The notes under the pieces are model-generated. The model saw only the letters and a program-made list of their open reading frames with translations, was not told the origin of the DNA and searched no databases. A DNA stretch of 64,000 nucleotides from Rhizophagus irregularis (Eukaryota > Glomeromycota > Glomeromycetes > Glomerales > Glomeraceae): the NCBI RefSeq assembly GCF_026210795.1, contig NC_089440.1, positions 1,550,001 through 1,614,000 on the forward strand, in the 5' to 3' direction. This document shows positions 49,215 through 59,791 of this stretch, one piece after another. The stretch's first letter is position 1; the number at the start of each line of letters is the position of its first letter. A program made the translations under genes and the position numbers.

Positions 49215-50645
49215 TTAAATCTTAAATTTCTTAATAACACCCATTTTATGATATTTTTCAATTATCGGACTTGCCTTATTTTTAATGTTATCTAATGTAT
49301 TTTTAATAATTAATGTAAGTGATCTTTGTGGTATACGATTTTTCCAATTTATAAAAAATTCTTCAAATCCTTGAAGTGAAAACAAGTTCATTTCTAATTT
49401 ATGAAAATTTTTTGGTGAATAATTTACTAAAATCTCATAAAATTCTTTACTCTTTAAATGTTTATAACTATATGAAGCATTAATACTCTCCAAAAATTGA
49501 CAATTTTTTAAAATTAATTTTAGAGATTCTAAATCATCCTCTTCCTCACTAATAATAACATATAAACCTTTAAGGTTTGGACAAAATTTAGCTATAGCTA
49601 ATTTCATTGATTCATAACAATCACAAACATAATATTTATTTAAATATTTTCCATTAATTTCCAAAAAATTCAGTAAAGGTCCAGCCTTAGGAACAGAATA
49701 TGGAAATTTTAAGGTTCTTAAATGTGGAAAATTGATATGTTGTAATTGATCAAAATCATCAAAAAAATCTTTAGATTCAGATATTAAAACAAGTTTTTGT
49801 AAATTCATGAACATAGATATAAATGATGCCATACAAGCATCACTACTATGTATTCTTAACTTTGTTAATGTTAAAGAAGATTTAACCAATGAAGGGATTA
49901 TTGTCCTTAATTCATTTTTACTACAAGAACTTAATTTTAAGCTTTTTAGATTATTTTGTGAAGAAATGAAATATGCTAACCCATCTGAAATACCATTATC
50001 ACTAAAACTTATACTTAATGATTGAATGTTTTGACATATGTGAGATAAATGATAAAAAAATTCTGAATGAATATCTGAATAAAATCCTAATTCTGTAAGA
50101 GAATATAAACAGACTTTTGCTTCAGGTGAATATATAAATTCTAAACAATTTGTAGATTTTGTTTTCAAAAAATATTTCAATGATTTTAGGGATGGAATTT
50201 GTTCCATAAACATCTTTAATATTTCTTGTAATAATAATGATAATAAATATTTATCATAGTATGAGTCCCCTGAAGTAATAATTAATTGTTTATATACAAG
50301 AATATTTTGAATCATTTCATTGATTGTATTAACTGAAATAATTCTGCAAAATGATGGATAATTAAACAATGGAGGTTTCTGACTTGAAATATTAATAAAC
50401 ATTCCTTTCTTACGTAAAAATTCTTTTGATTTCTTGGGAAGACAAGTAATCAAAGTACTAATAAGTGATATTGTTACATATGGTCTATATTCATATCGAA
50501 TGTCCCAAATATTCTTCCATAAAATTCTAACTGCAAATTTACAATAATGACGATTAACGAATAGACATGAAAATAATGTATTTTTATCATTTTCTAAACA
50601 TTTAAATATTTCGTTAACACAATCAATAGGAAGTTGACGAGACAT
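49215..50645 (-). CDS. F-box protein with leucine-rich C-terminal part
   Basis: Probable SCF ubiquitin-ligase substrate adaptor of 476 residues, one exon. The F-box occupies about residues 3-45 (RQLPIDCVNEIFKCL, then NTLFSCLFVNRHYCKFAV, then ILW). Beyond it, Leu/Ser/Asn-rich repeats of about 25-30 residues are visible, for example LKSLKLSSCSKNEL, LTKLRIHSSDACM and LQKLVLISESKD, as in irregular leucine-rich repeats, so the ligand-binding part is probably a curved LRR. A purine-rich (AAAAG)n run precedes the ATG on the plus strand (50655-50692), that is, a pyrimidine tract if read with the opposite strand. The start is the first ATG, immediately before the F-box. The promoter lies next to a 740-bp inverted-repeat element, which may influence expression. 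Confidence 0.87.
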   Translation of the reverse strand: MSRQLPIDCVNEIFKCLENDKNTLFSCLFVNRHYCKFAVRILWKNIWDIRYEYRPYVTISLISTLITCLPKKSKEFLRKKGMFINISSQKPPLFNYPSFCRIISVNTINEMIQNILVYKQLIITSGDSYYDKYLLSLLLQEILKMFMEQIPSLKSLKYFLKTKSTNCLEFIYSPEAKVCLYSLTELGFYSDIHSEFFYHLSHICQNIQSLSISFSDNGISDGLAYFISSQNNLKSLKLSSCSKNELRTIIPSLVKSSLTLTKLRIHSSDACMASFISMFMNLQKLVLISESKDFFDDFDQLQHINFPHLRTLKFPYSVPKAGPLLNFLEINGKYLNKYYVCDCYESMKLAIAKFCPNLKGLYVIISEEEDDLESLKLILKNCQFLESINASYSYKHLKSKEFYEILVNYSPKNFHKLEMNLFSLQGFEEFFINWKNRIPQRSLTLIIKNTLDNIKNKASPIIEKYHKMGVIKKFKI

Positions 50646-50654
50646 TTTGTTTTC

Positions 50655-50692
50655 GGAAAAAGAAAAGAAAAGAAAAGAGAAAGAGAAAGAAA
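50655..50692. repeat. AAAAG microsatellite in the F-box gene 5' region
   Basis: Successive AAAAG, AAAGAG and AAAGAAA units directly upstream of the F-box start codon (the gene reads on the minus strand, so the transcript carries CTTTT units). Purine/pyrimidine-rich tracts are common in fungal 5' regions. Confidence 0.5.
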
Positions 50693-50854
50693 TTGGAGAG
50701 AAAATAATGTTAAGGCAAATATTTAAAGGGGTGGGAAACTCAGGTTACACAATTTATTATATAAGCTGGTCAGTGGTCAGCGAGTGGTCAGCGACAATGA
50801 TATGGTATTTGATGACCATCTAAAAATGGCTCGATATATCACATGATATTTTCC

Positions 50855-51614
50855 CATGATAAAAGGCCATCCTTAACCTGATCCACCGGTCCAGATGCTT
50901 ATTCTGGACCAGTCAACTTTTGATTGGCTAATCAGCCCTTTTATTACATAACTCCGGCATAATTTATTTTATCTCTTACTCTTCCTATCTTTCACTCTTT
51001 CTCTATTCTTTTTTGTGGTATGTTAGTACTTAGTATTTCATATTTCATTTCAGTTTGTATATTTTAATTTTAATTGTATTTATTGTAGTTTTATGATAAT
51101 ACTAAATGTTTTTTATTTTCTTTTTGAAGAGTTTTATGATATATTGATATTATTCTGGAAATCAAGTGTTTTTTTTTTAAGTTTTGGGGTTAAGCAAAGT
51201 TGTTCAAAAAAGGTTGTAAATTACACATTTATAACAAAACTTTTAAAGCTAATATAATACTATTACTTTGTACTTTTGTTTTGATATTAACGTTAAAATA
51301 ATTTTAATAATAAAATTACAGTAAAAAATAATGTAAAGACCTTTTTTATAAAGTTATATATGCAATTTTACTTATTTATTAATAAAGTTTAATAAAATGC
51401 ATACCAAAGTACAAATTTTAAATAACATATTACTTTAAAATGGTAGTATTAAATGCTTTAAAAAAAGGCATTTCGTACCTTTTTTTTAAAAACAAACGCG
51501 AATTGTTTTTTTTTCCAAGACAAATGTTACACAAAACAATCTCATCCAATTAGATTTGCTGGTCCAGGATAAGCATCTGGACCGTGGCCCAGGATAAGGA
51601 TGCTCATGATAAAA
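50855..51614. mobile_element. 740-bp inverted-repeat element with 10-bp target duplication (Mutator-like MITE)
   Basis: The 10-mer CATGATAAAA flanks the element at 50855-50864 and 51605-51614. Inside, both ends carry about 48-bp imperfect inverted repeats that start right at the duplications: left GGCCATCCTTAACCTGATCC, right in reverse AGCATCCTTATCCTGGGCC. Both contain GGTCCAGATGCTTAT followed by TCTGGACCAG or CCTGGACCAG (50888-50912 and 51559-51583), itself a palindrome. A 9-11-bp target duplication with long terminal inverted repeats is the signature of the Mutator superfamily. The interior is AT-rich with no transposase frame, so it is non-autonomous. Confidence 0.75.
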
Positions 51615-51836
51615 TACTCATAAAATACCCACGGGTATAATTCAATTTTTTATATCAGACAAAATTGATTTAGACCCTGGTAATTCAGGAAGTATCATAT
51701 ATCACTATTAATTATTATTCATGCAGATTTTACATAATTGTTATTTAGGTCGGTTATCTCATATTACTATGTATTAGCATAATAATAAAATTATTGGATA
51801 GCAACGGGAGTTTATTATGATAATATTATTATTGGA

Positions 51837-51882
51837 TATAATAGTCTAATGCGGCACTACGTACTGCTATTAGACTATTATA
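51837..51882. repeat. perfect 14-bp stem hairpin
   Basis: TATAATAGTCTAAT (51837-51850) is followed after an 18-bp loop by its exact reverse complement ATTAGACTATTATA (51869-51882). The loop is GC-richer than the arms. It could be an extrusion-prone palindrome, the end of a small element, or an RNA hairpin; no gene is attached to it. Confidence 0.55.
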
Positions 51883-51946
51883 TAGTTTAATTCTTTCGAA
51901 ATAGTAATGAATACTTATTATCACAAGAAATATATTAAAAAATGGT

Positions 51947-52210
51947 ATGAATCAAATTTCATTATTAAAATCTTTGGATTATTATCATTCAAAAAAATTA
52001 TTTTTACTTATTTGCCTGAAACAAAAAATATTACATTCATTAACTATCGATCTTCGATGGAAGCACTAAAGTATTAATGTTCGGCTAGTTTATGGATATT
52101 CTAAAGATAAAGAATTTTTCGAGGTTCGGCAAAGTATTCATCAAAAAAATTTCCATGAATTAGAAATAAATTCTTATGAAAAATTAAAAAATTTTAAATT
52201 TAATTTATGA
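51947..52210 (+). pseudogene. broken reading frame, possibly the C-terminal remnant of a leucine-rich (F-box type) protein
   Basis: From ATG 51947 the frame reads MNQISLLKSLDYYHSKKLF and later LHSLTIDLRWKH, meets one stop, then continues SINVRLVYGYSKDKEFFEV and NFHELEINSYEKLKNFKF to a second stop. The Leu/Lys/Asn-rich style is like the tails of the F-box proteins in this window. The identification is weak: there is no domain, and a random AT-rich frame could look similar. Confidence 0.3.
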
Positions 52211-52426
52211 ATCTGTAAATATGATTGTTTTTGTTTACTTTCCCCTTTAATGCTGACAAATTAACTGTTAATGCTTAACTCCGGTCAAACTTATTTATAT
52301 CTATATAACGGGTATCGCAAACCGATTTTTATTTCATTTTCACTCCCGAATAAATTTCTTTTGAAATCGAACAAAGACGATATCTGCATATTTTACACTC
52401 ATTAATCATTTATTTTATTATATCAC

Positions 52427-52627
52427 TTATATGAAATTATATGAAATCTCGATAACTTCAGCAATTAGTCTCACAATAAAGCCGGTTAATAAACATAGAT
52501 ATAGAGTAGTTTTATCATCTTTAAAATATTCAAATATTTTATTAAGAAATTCAGTAGGAAGTTGACAAGACGAGAGAAGATTTTGCAATAAATAAAAACA
52601 TCCCATAATGCTGACCAAAATCGGCAT
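52427..52627 (-). pseudogene. relic of an F-box gene
   Basis: The 66-residue frame contains QLPTEFLNKIFEYFKDDKTT and LYLCLL, which is the F-box start as seen in the two intact F-box genes (LP, IFEYF, then the leucine-cysteine helix). Where an intact gene would continue with VNRxWC and LW, the frame instead reads TGFIVRLIAEVIEIS and stops. A single-base change of frame would explain the loss. No further F-box protein sequence follows downstream. It is therefore a truncated, inactive copy. Confidence 0.6.
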
Positions 52628-52919
52628 AATTCGGGCTGGGTGCTATAATTATTTTCGGGTGCTTAATAAGAGAAATACGAAGGCTAGACATGGCTGCGGG
52701 CAGATTTTGCGACTAAGTAATAGATTATAATGCAGCAAGCTACAAAAAATCTATAAAAACTATTTCGACTTAAAAATATTAGATAGCACGTGATTCTAGC
52801 AGTAGATTTGACCAAAAGCTTTAACTGGTAAATATATATATTTTAATTAGAGTGTCATCGACGGATAAATTTACAATAAATTATACTAATACAAAAATAA
52901 AAAGTAAAAATAAAATAAT

Positions 52920-53892
52920 TTAAAAAGTAGATATCATAAATTTTCTTCTTCTATTAACTTCTCTTCTAACTCTAATACATTCAACAGGATTATCAGATAA
53001 AATACCATCAATTTCACCAAATTCTACGCATTTTTTTATATCATTTGTATCGTCAACAGTCCAAACAAATAAATTTCTACCTTTTCTTTTAATCAAATTA
53101 ACAAAACCAGTTTTATCTGATAATATAAATGGATATTCTATATTATAATTTTCTACTTTATCGAAAAAATCTTCGCGCGCTTCATTAATATCACTACTTA
53201 TAAAAGAAACTGGAAATTCTGGTAAAACTTTACGAGCTCTTTCGAGAAAATCCAATGTCCATATACCGAGATATAATTGTGAAGTGAAATTATATGGAAA
53301 ATTTGAATGAATTATATCAGCCATTACATCAAGAATTTCAATCTTACTGTCTTCCTGAAAAAAATGAGTAAATGATGTCAAAATTTTGGAAAATAAAAAT
53401 GAATGAATTTTCGATTTTTACCTTAATATCAAGAATTACGAAAACATCTTTATTTTCTTCTTGCTTTAATAGATCTAAAACGTCTTGAAACAACGCTATA
53501 GGTTCGTTATCATTTCTTAAATATTCAATATAACCAAACCAATTTCTATCTTCAATTAATCCGGTTCCGTTAGTAGTGCTTTCTAACGTAGTTTCATGCA
53601 TCATAATAACCTGACCATCTTTCGTTAAACGAACATCAGATTCTAAAGCATCTGCACCATAAATTAACGCTTTTTGAAGTGATTTCAAGGTATTTTCTGG
53701 AAACATATCAGGATACCCTCTATGTCCAATACAAAGTGGTAATTGTAATTGTGCTTTCACAGAAAAAAAAAGATTCGTTAAATTAATATCAAAAAATTAA
53801 ATTATTTATTTTATTTAGTCCTTACCAAGAACATTATGATAAAAAGTAAATAATGAAATGAAGAAAAGTCTTTCTAAATTAATTAATAACAT
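52920..53892 (-). CDS. secreted glycerophosphodiester phosphodiesterase (GDPD family)
   Basis: Cleaves glycerophosphodiesters, releasing an alcohol and glycerol 3-phosphate. Three exons (53892-53826, 53753-53422, 53354-52920) join in frame to about 278 residues. Exon 1 is a hydrophobic leader (LERLFFISLFTFYHNVLA), a probable signal peptide cut before QLQLP. The catalytic barrel opens with CIGHRGYPDMFPENTLKSL (HR and PENT motifs), then ALESDVRLTKDG (E-x-D metal ligands) and VFVILDIK, and closes with LFVWTVDD and DGILSDNP. The usual His-Asp of the motif V-x-x-H-D reads MMHETTLESTTN here: His is kept but Asp has become Glu and the usual Arg-Thr is altered. The family includes yeast Pgc1 (phosphatidylglycerol phospholipase C) and bacterial GlpQ; the Pgc1-like spacing is closer. 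Secretion would suit phosphate scavenging, an inference only. Confidence 0.88.
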
Positions 53893-54110
53893 TTTGAAAA
53901 TATAGGAAAAAAAGAAAAAAAAAGGAGTATTTTCTTTTAGTGAATTGGGGGCTTTTATATAATATTTATTAGTTTTTTAAACGTTTTTGAAACAGCCGCT
54001 TCAATTTGATGATGAAACAAGCAGATCACCATACGCCTCAAAACATTATTACAAAATAAGCCTAAACTATATACATTATATGTAAATCAGTCGTATTAAA
54101 TTTTATTTTA

Positions 54111-55086
54111 TTATTTTTCAAAAGAAACAAATTGAATCACAATAATAGAATCAACTAACAATTGTATAAAACCACAAAGAATAAATTGAGATGGTACTCC
54201 TGTGTATATATAATAAAAAGCTTTAAATGCATCTCCAAAAAACCATGTTAATAATATCATTGGACTTGTTAAAAAAAAAAGAAGAAATTGTTAGATTAGT
54301 TAAATTAATTAATAAAATAAACCAGTTTTCTCAAAAATATTACCTGAATCCTGATACAGATTTATTTTGAAAATTTTGTATTGCTTGTGGCATAGGAACA
54401 GTACTTTCAATGCCAAGTGACTATTAAAAAAAGAAGTTAATTTTTTCTAATTCAAACCTCCCAAAAAAATTTATTTTTTTAAAAAAAAAAATCAATTTAC
54501 CGCAAAACCTAATAACTCAATAAACCAGTATTGATTACCAAATATTAAATAAGATATTAACAAACCACCGGTTAACATTCCAAGAAAAGTTAAATACGGT
54601 CCTAAGTGATCCCAATTCCAAAATTGTCTTTTCTTCGGATTATACAAAGAAGAATAAGGTAAACGGTATTTTATACATTCGTATAAAACTATTATTTGAG
54701 TTATTATCATTAATATACTTTGATGGAATAATACATTATCAAATCTTTTTCCCAACCTAAGATAGCAAAAATGTTGAGTAAGAAACGAATTTTTTTCAAT
54801 AAAAATAAAATAAATATAAAATAATAAATTAAAGTCCTACCAAAAGAAAATTCGAATAATGCTTTCAAAAAATATATAATATATTAAATAAATTAATTAT
54901 TCTTTCCAAACAGAAATTTACCTTTACGTTCGTCATATTATTATCTTACCTACTAACTAATAATATTCCACTTGTATCTAAAGAAAATCCTGCACTTGAT
55001 TTTGTTTTACGAAATTTTGTTATTTGGTCAAAATATCCTATTACTGGTCCAATTACCATTGAAATTTTCAAAAGTATCTCTGCCAT
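54111..55086 (-). CDS. SLC66A2: PQ-loop repeat membrane protein, SLC66A2 / Any1 type
   Basis: Small Golgi/endosomal membrane protein; yeast Any1 (Cfs1) counteracts phospholipid flippases and human SLC66A2 (PQLC1) is its relative. About five exons from ATG 55086 to a stop at 54111, near 240 residues. First PQ-loop region: VIGPVIGYFDQITKFRKTKS then SAGFSLDTSGILLVS; the following exon continues LGKRFDNVLFHQSILMIITQ, equal to FGRRFESPLLWQSAIMILT in the human protein. WNWDHLGPYLTF corresponds to the human WQWSSFSDY segment. Second PQ loop: SLGIESTVPMPQAIQNFQNK then SVSGFSPMILLTW, followed by FFGDAFKAFYYIYTGVPSQF and a final membrane helix ending QFVSFEK. The order and spacing match the family end to end. 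Divergent from the protease gene downstream. Confidence 0.88.
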
Positions 55087-56155
55087 GCCGATTAACTAAA
55101 TTGACGGAAAAAGGAAGTTTTAGATTCAGTATACTGTATTTATATTAAGTTTGGTGGGACCATGGGACTTGTTGGATTTAAACGGTAAAACTAAAATACC
55201 GTGACTTGATCACATGATTTATACCTCTATATCTACTTTTTTTATTTTATAGCTCTCATTAAGCTTTACAATTTAAAAAAAAGTTCATCAAACTTGGATA
55301 ATTTGACCAAAGTCAATTATAACTTATATATTCTTAAACTTTAATTATGGAATTTATTAAAATTGATTCATGTAGGCTGTATGAATGATAGATATTCAGC
55401 AGTTTGGATTGTCGATCCAGGCTTTTCCGACGAAAGCAAATGGTGACAAAAAAATAGAATTCCTGCACATAACTTCGGGCTAATCCAATGAAAATATTTT
55501 TTAGCTAGTAGGATAACATACGATCAAGTGCTAGAACTAATCGAGAAACTGATAATATTCGTGAATAAGCCCTCCATATCGATGTTTTCTAAAATTTACT
55601 TTGCTCAGCCTGATACCTTTTTGGGCTATAACAATTATTCCGCTTTTTTTGTCCAATTCAATATCGAAATATAATTATACATAGTTGACTTTATGTAGTC
55701 AACAAAAATTTATGAAATCAAGATGTTAATTCTATCGAGAATCTCCAAAAAGATTGTACTCCTAGAATGAATGCGCCAGCAAGTGACATTATAATAAATA
55801 ACAAATATGATAAATGATTCTAAAAAAAACTCTGTATGACGTGAGCGACATATACCACTTCCATATTAGTTAATCTGTCACACATTCAATCTAAATATAT
55901 TTCACTTAATCCTTCCGATCTTCCGGTGGAATTAAATTTAGTTAAATGTTCGATTATTTTCAATTTCTATTGGGCGTTCGACCCTGATTGTACTAAAAAT
56001 AGTTTCCCAATTTAGCAAATTATCATTTTCGGAGTTAATCGAAAAGTCGGGATAAATAATGTAAATGATTCAAATAATGGAAATAGATTAATAAATAAAA
56101 AAAACCATATATATATGAATCAAAATCCAATTTTCACTAATTAATATTGTCGAAT
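55087..56155. other. divergent intergenic region between SLC66A2-like and protease genes
   Basis: About 1.1 kb containing two promoters. Between 55381 and 55675 the plus strand has interrupted frames (MNDRYSAVWIVDPGFSDES, later RITYDQVLELIEKLIIF) with less AT-bias than the flanks, perhaps a gene relic, but no domain is recognisable. Nothing else is evident. Confidence 0.45.
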
Positions 56156-59100
56156 ATGAAGATCAACATATCTCAATTTATGTTTTTTTTGATATCCTTT
56201 AATTGGACTAATGCCTATATAAACAAACAATTATCTCATACATTTGCAAATAAATTTTTTGTCAAATTTTCTTCCTCTCCTTTTACTTCATCCCCTGAAC
56301 ATGTTGAAGCTCAACACTCCACTTTTCATAAAGAATTAAAAAAACGAGGAATCGAAGTTAAAATTGGACATACATTTAAACGATATGCTAACGGAATTGC
56401 CATTGAAACTGATGAGAGACACGTGAAGAGAATTGCTGAAATTGAACATGTTGAAAGCGTTGAGCCTGTGGTAGATGTCAAAATTGATTATTAGTACGAC
56501 AGTGCCACAGTGGCGCATAAGTATCCGCAGTTACCGATTTATTAATAATTGATTTCTTTTATGAAAATAGAGATATTATAAACGGTTTAAACCGGATGAA
56601 CAGTTTAAGATTAAATCAATTAAACGTGACAATTCTAAAATGATTCAAATCGCACCTAATAATGATATTAATACTATTCACGAAATTACCGGTGTGAAAA
56701 ATGCTTACGAAAAGTTAGGACTTACCGGGAAAGGTGTTAAAGTTGGAATTATTGATTCAGGTATATATAAAATAAGTGAATTAAAATATTATGTCTTGTT
56801 TAAACTAATTCGTCTCCTTTTTTTTATCAGGTATCGACTATAGACATCCTGCTTTAGGAGGATGTCTTGGACCAGGGTGTAGAATAGCATACGGGTATAA
56901 CTTTCTTAATGAAAATAATGATCCATTTGATGATTGCAATGGACATGGGACTCATGTAGCAGGAATAATTGGAGGTTATGATATCAAGACCGGATTTAGA
57001 GGTGTAGCACCAAACGTTATTTTTGGAGCATACAAAATTCTTGCTTGTGAAAATAATGATTCTGCTGATGCTTATAATGAGGCAAATAACAGTTATGGCC
57101 ATGATGAAATTTTATTGATGAGATCGATTGAGAGAGCTATTGATGATGGCATGTTAATTATAAATATATCTGCTGTAAGTTTAAATTAAACTTTAATTTT
57201 TAAATATCAATTCAAAGTTATTAATAATCAATTAAAAAAAAAAAAAATTTGTAGGGTGGCCCTGGAAATGCTAGAACGCCATCATCACTTATGATTAATG
57301 ATGTGGCTAAACACAAGGGGATAATATTTATGATAGCATTAGGGAATGATGGATTAGATGGTGTATCAACAAGTCTTGAACCTGGAGTTGCGAACAATGC
57401 TATTGGTGTTGGTTCATTTGAAGCAAATAAGTTTTTAAATTTTAAAGCTTTTGATACAAAGAATCCAGATTTTGTTCTTTGTAAGTATAAGTTTCCCTTG
57501 TTATTTATTATCTCGATAATTTAAAAAGTAATAACCAACAAAGTTTGTATTTCGAGTAGATTATATGAAAATGAATGCAGCGGCATTTCCTTACACAAAA
57601 GTTAAAGTTAAAATTTTCAAATGTATAAATGATTACAAAGAATTTAATAATACAATACTTATCATTGATAATAGAGATTCAAAAGTTATAGAATGTTCAT
57701 CAGAAAATAAAGTAAGTCGAAAGATTAAGTCCAATTTATTTATTAACAAAAAACTTTTTTTATAAATTAGAGTGATCTCATGTCTTTTCCTTTCTTGCTT
57801 TCCAAAAAAAAAAAAATATTTTACAGGTTAATAATATAAACTTACAGGGAATAATAGTAATTAACGCAAAAGATGATGAAGGACTTACACTTTCTCCAGC
57901 GGTTCCAGAATATGAAAAATTGGGAGCTATATTAACTTCAAAACAAGGTGATACTTTGATCAAATATCTCGATGAACATCCAAATTTAGAATTAGATTTT
58001 TCTGATAAGTATGGATACATGATAGAGCATCCTTTTGCTGTAACCCCTTCTATATTCTCAGGTTGGGGTTTATCTGATGAATTTGATATCAAAGTAAGTA
58101 TAAAAAAAACCATGTTATTTTTCTAAAAAAGAATTAACTCATAATTATATTTGTATTTATATAATAGCCTGATATTTGTGCACCTGGAGGATTTATTCTT
58201 TCAGTTTATCCAATTAACATATCACCTTATCAGGTTTTGTCTGGAACTAGCATGTCTGCACCGTATATGTCTGGTATAGCAGCATTATATTTGGAAACAT
58301 TTGGAAAACAAAATTCTTTTGAACAAATAAGGGCTGCGCTTATGAACTACGCCATTCCTCATAAAGATCGAAATAAATTATTGTCTCCAGTACTTCATCA
58401 AGGTGCAGGATTAGTCAACATTTATGACACATTAAGAGCCACTAGCTTTGTCTATCCACCAAAAATTAATTTGAATGATACGATTCATTTTAACGGAAAT
58501 CATACATTATATATTTATAATGTTGGAAGAAAAGAGATGGAATATAAATTATCACATTTACCAGCTCCAAATGTTAATGGATATAACACGACCCTCTCTA
58601 GAAGTTATTTTCAGTTGGAATATCTCACAAATAATTATGCCGATGTTAAATTTGAAAAGGATTTAATTACAGTAGCACCTGGAGCTAATGTTAAAGTTTC
58701 TGTAAATTTCACCGCACCAAAAAATTTATCTAGGGATAAACATTGGTTTTATAGTGGATGGTTGAAAGTAACTCCATTAGATAATAAAATGCCCGTGATG
58801 AGTGTTCCTTATGGTAATTATTTTTTCAATTATTCAATTTGTATGTTATTTAAATTATTTAATATTAATTCTTTAATCATATCAATTAGCCGGATTGGCT
58901 GATGATGCAAGAAGACTTCCATTATTTCAAACACCAAAATTCCCTAAACTAGTTGAAGATACTACTACAGACAATAGCAACATTGGCGAGATTATAACGT
59001 TTACTTTTAAAAATAAAACAGGAAATAAGCTTGATATACCGTCTATAAATTTAAGATTGGCAACTCCAACTCACGGAATCTTTATTGAAATTCTGGATTA

Positions 59101-59347
59101 TAATTATAAATTTTTAGGTGTAGTTAAAATTTATTATGGCTTTCCTGCTCCAAGAGTTACAGATCTCACAGTTGATTGGGATGGTTTAATTTATAATCCT
59201 AATGATAAAAATGATCCAGGTGTAATTGCACCTGACGGGGAATATTTCCTCAAAATTAAAGCGTTAAAATTATTTGGTGATATTAATAATGAAAATGATT
59301 ATGAAGTTTGGTTAAGTCCTAAATTTATAGTTAAAAGAAGTACATGA
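56156..59347 (+). CDS. secreted subtilisin-like serine protease (Vpr/minor extracellular protease type)
   Basis: Secreted endopeptidase of family S8. ATG 56156 begins a signal peptide (MKINISQFMFFLISFNWTNA), then an inhibitor_I9 propeptide (KFFVKFSSS through EHVESVEPV). The open frame stops at 56494, but a donor at about 56470 joined to an acceptor near 56568 gives RYYKRFKPDEQFKIK and continues. The catalytic triad is complete: Asp in KVGIIDSGID (56740, split by an intron) then YRHPALGG, His in NGHGTHVAGIIGG (56940) and Ser in GTSMSAPYMSGIAALYLE (58240). The oxyanion Asn lies in ALGNDG (57340). About eight exons, near 850 residues. A long insert between the Asn and Ser regions resembles the protease-associated domain, and after the catalytic part comes a beta-rich C-terminal (Fn3-like) domain. 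The final exon ends at TGA 59345-59347. The exon-1 splice is the least certain join. Confidence 0.87.
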
Positions 59348-59392
59348 ACCATTGAACCGTTGAATTATTGAACTACTGAACTATTGAATTAC
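59345..59392. repeat. six tandem 8-bp units starting at the protease stop codon
   Basis: The units TGAACCAT, TGAACCGT, TGAATTAT, TGAACTAC, TGAACTAT and TGAATTAC follow without a gap; the first three bases of the first unit are the stop codon. Together they form a 48-bp minisatellite of the type TGAAYYRY at the start of the 3' UTR. Confidence 0.7.
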
Positions 59393-59791
59393 TTTAATTT
59401 ATTTTCTTACTTAGGTTTTATTGTACAAAAATTTAAAATTTATTTTGCAATGCTTTTTATTAGAACAAGTTAATGTAATTTTAGTACATATTAACATCAT
59501 AAATTGTATTTACTTAAAGTCTACTTTGCGTTTTAATCATTACCAAACAATATCTAATAATAATCCTTCCATGAAGTGATACGTAAAGTAATATTGCTTA
59601 CATCAAATGATTTTAAAAATTTTAAAAATTTTTAGATATGAAATTTTTTCTTTTGTTATTTAGACTAATATACAACAAAAATTATAATTTGTTCATCCGT
59701 ATTAAACTGATAAACAATAATAATTCAAGAAAAAAAAGACAAATTTTTTTATAGCAAATATCATTATAATAATTTTAAATGATATAGTTAC
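59348..59791. other. convergent 3' intergenic region
   Basis: About 440 bp between the protease stop and the stop of the minus-strand membrane protein gene. Apart from the 8-bp repeat at its start it is AT-rich and holds only 3' UTR sequence as far as I can see. Both genes end here, so transcripts may overlap. Confidence 0.5.

Larger units (their letters stand above)
50646..52919. other. intergenic region with an inverted-repeat element and gene relics
   Basis: About 2.3 kb between the F-box gene start and the phosphodiesterase stop. It contains the 740-bp element at 50865-51604, a strong hairpin at 51837-51882, a broken plus-strand frame at 51947-52210 and an F-box relic at 52427-52627. A CACGTG core is at 52787-52792. 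The rest shows nothing gene-like. Confidence 0.6.

Noticed and set aside
55381-55675. Plus-strand frames resembling a protein fragment
   Set aside because: Two stops and no recognisable motif. I could not tell a relic from chance, so it is only mentioned in the intergenic entry.
56156-56494. Stand-alone small inhibitor-like protein ending at 56494
   Set aside because: The propeptide is followed closely by a complete subtilase catalytic domain; splicing from a donor at about 56470 joins them, so a separate inhibitor gene is less likely.
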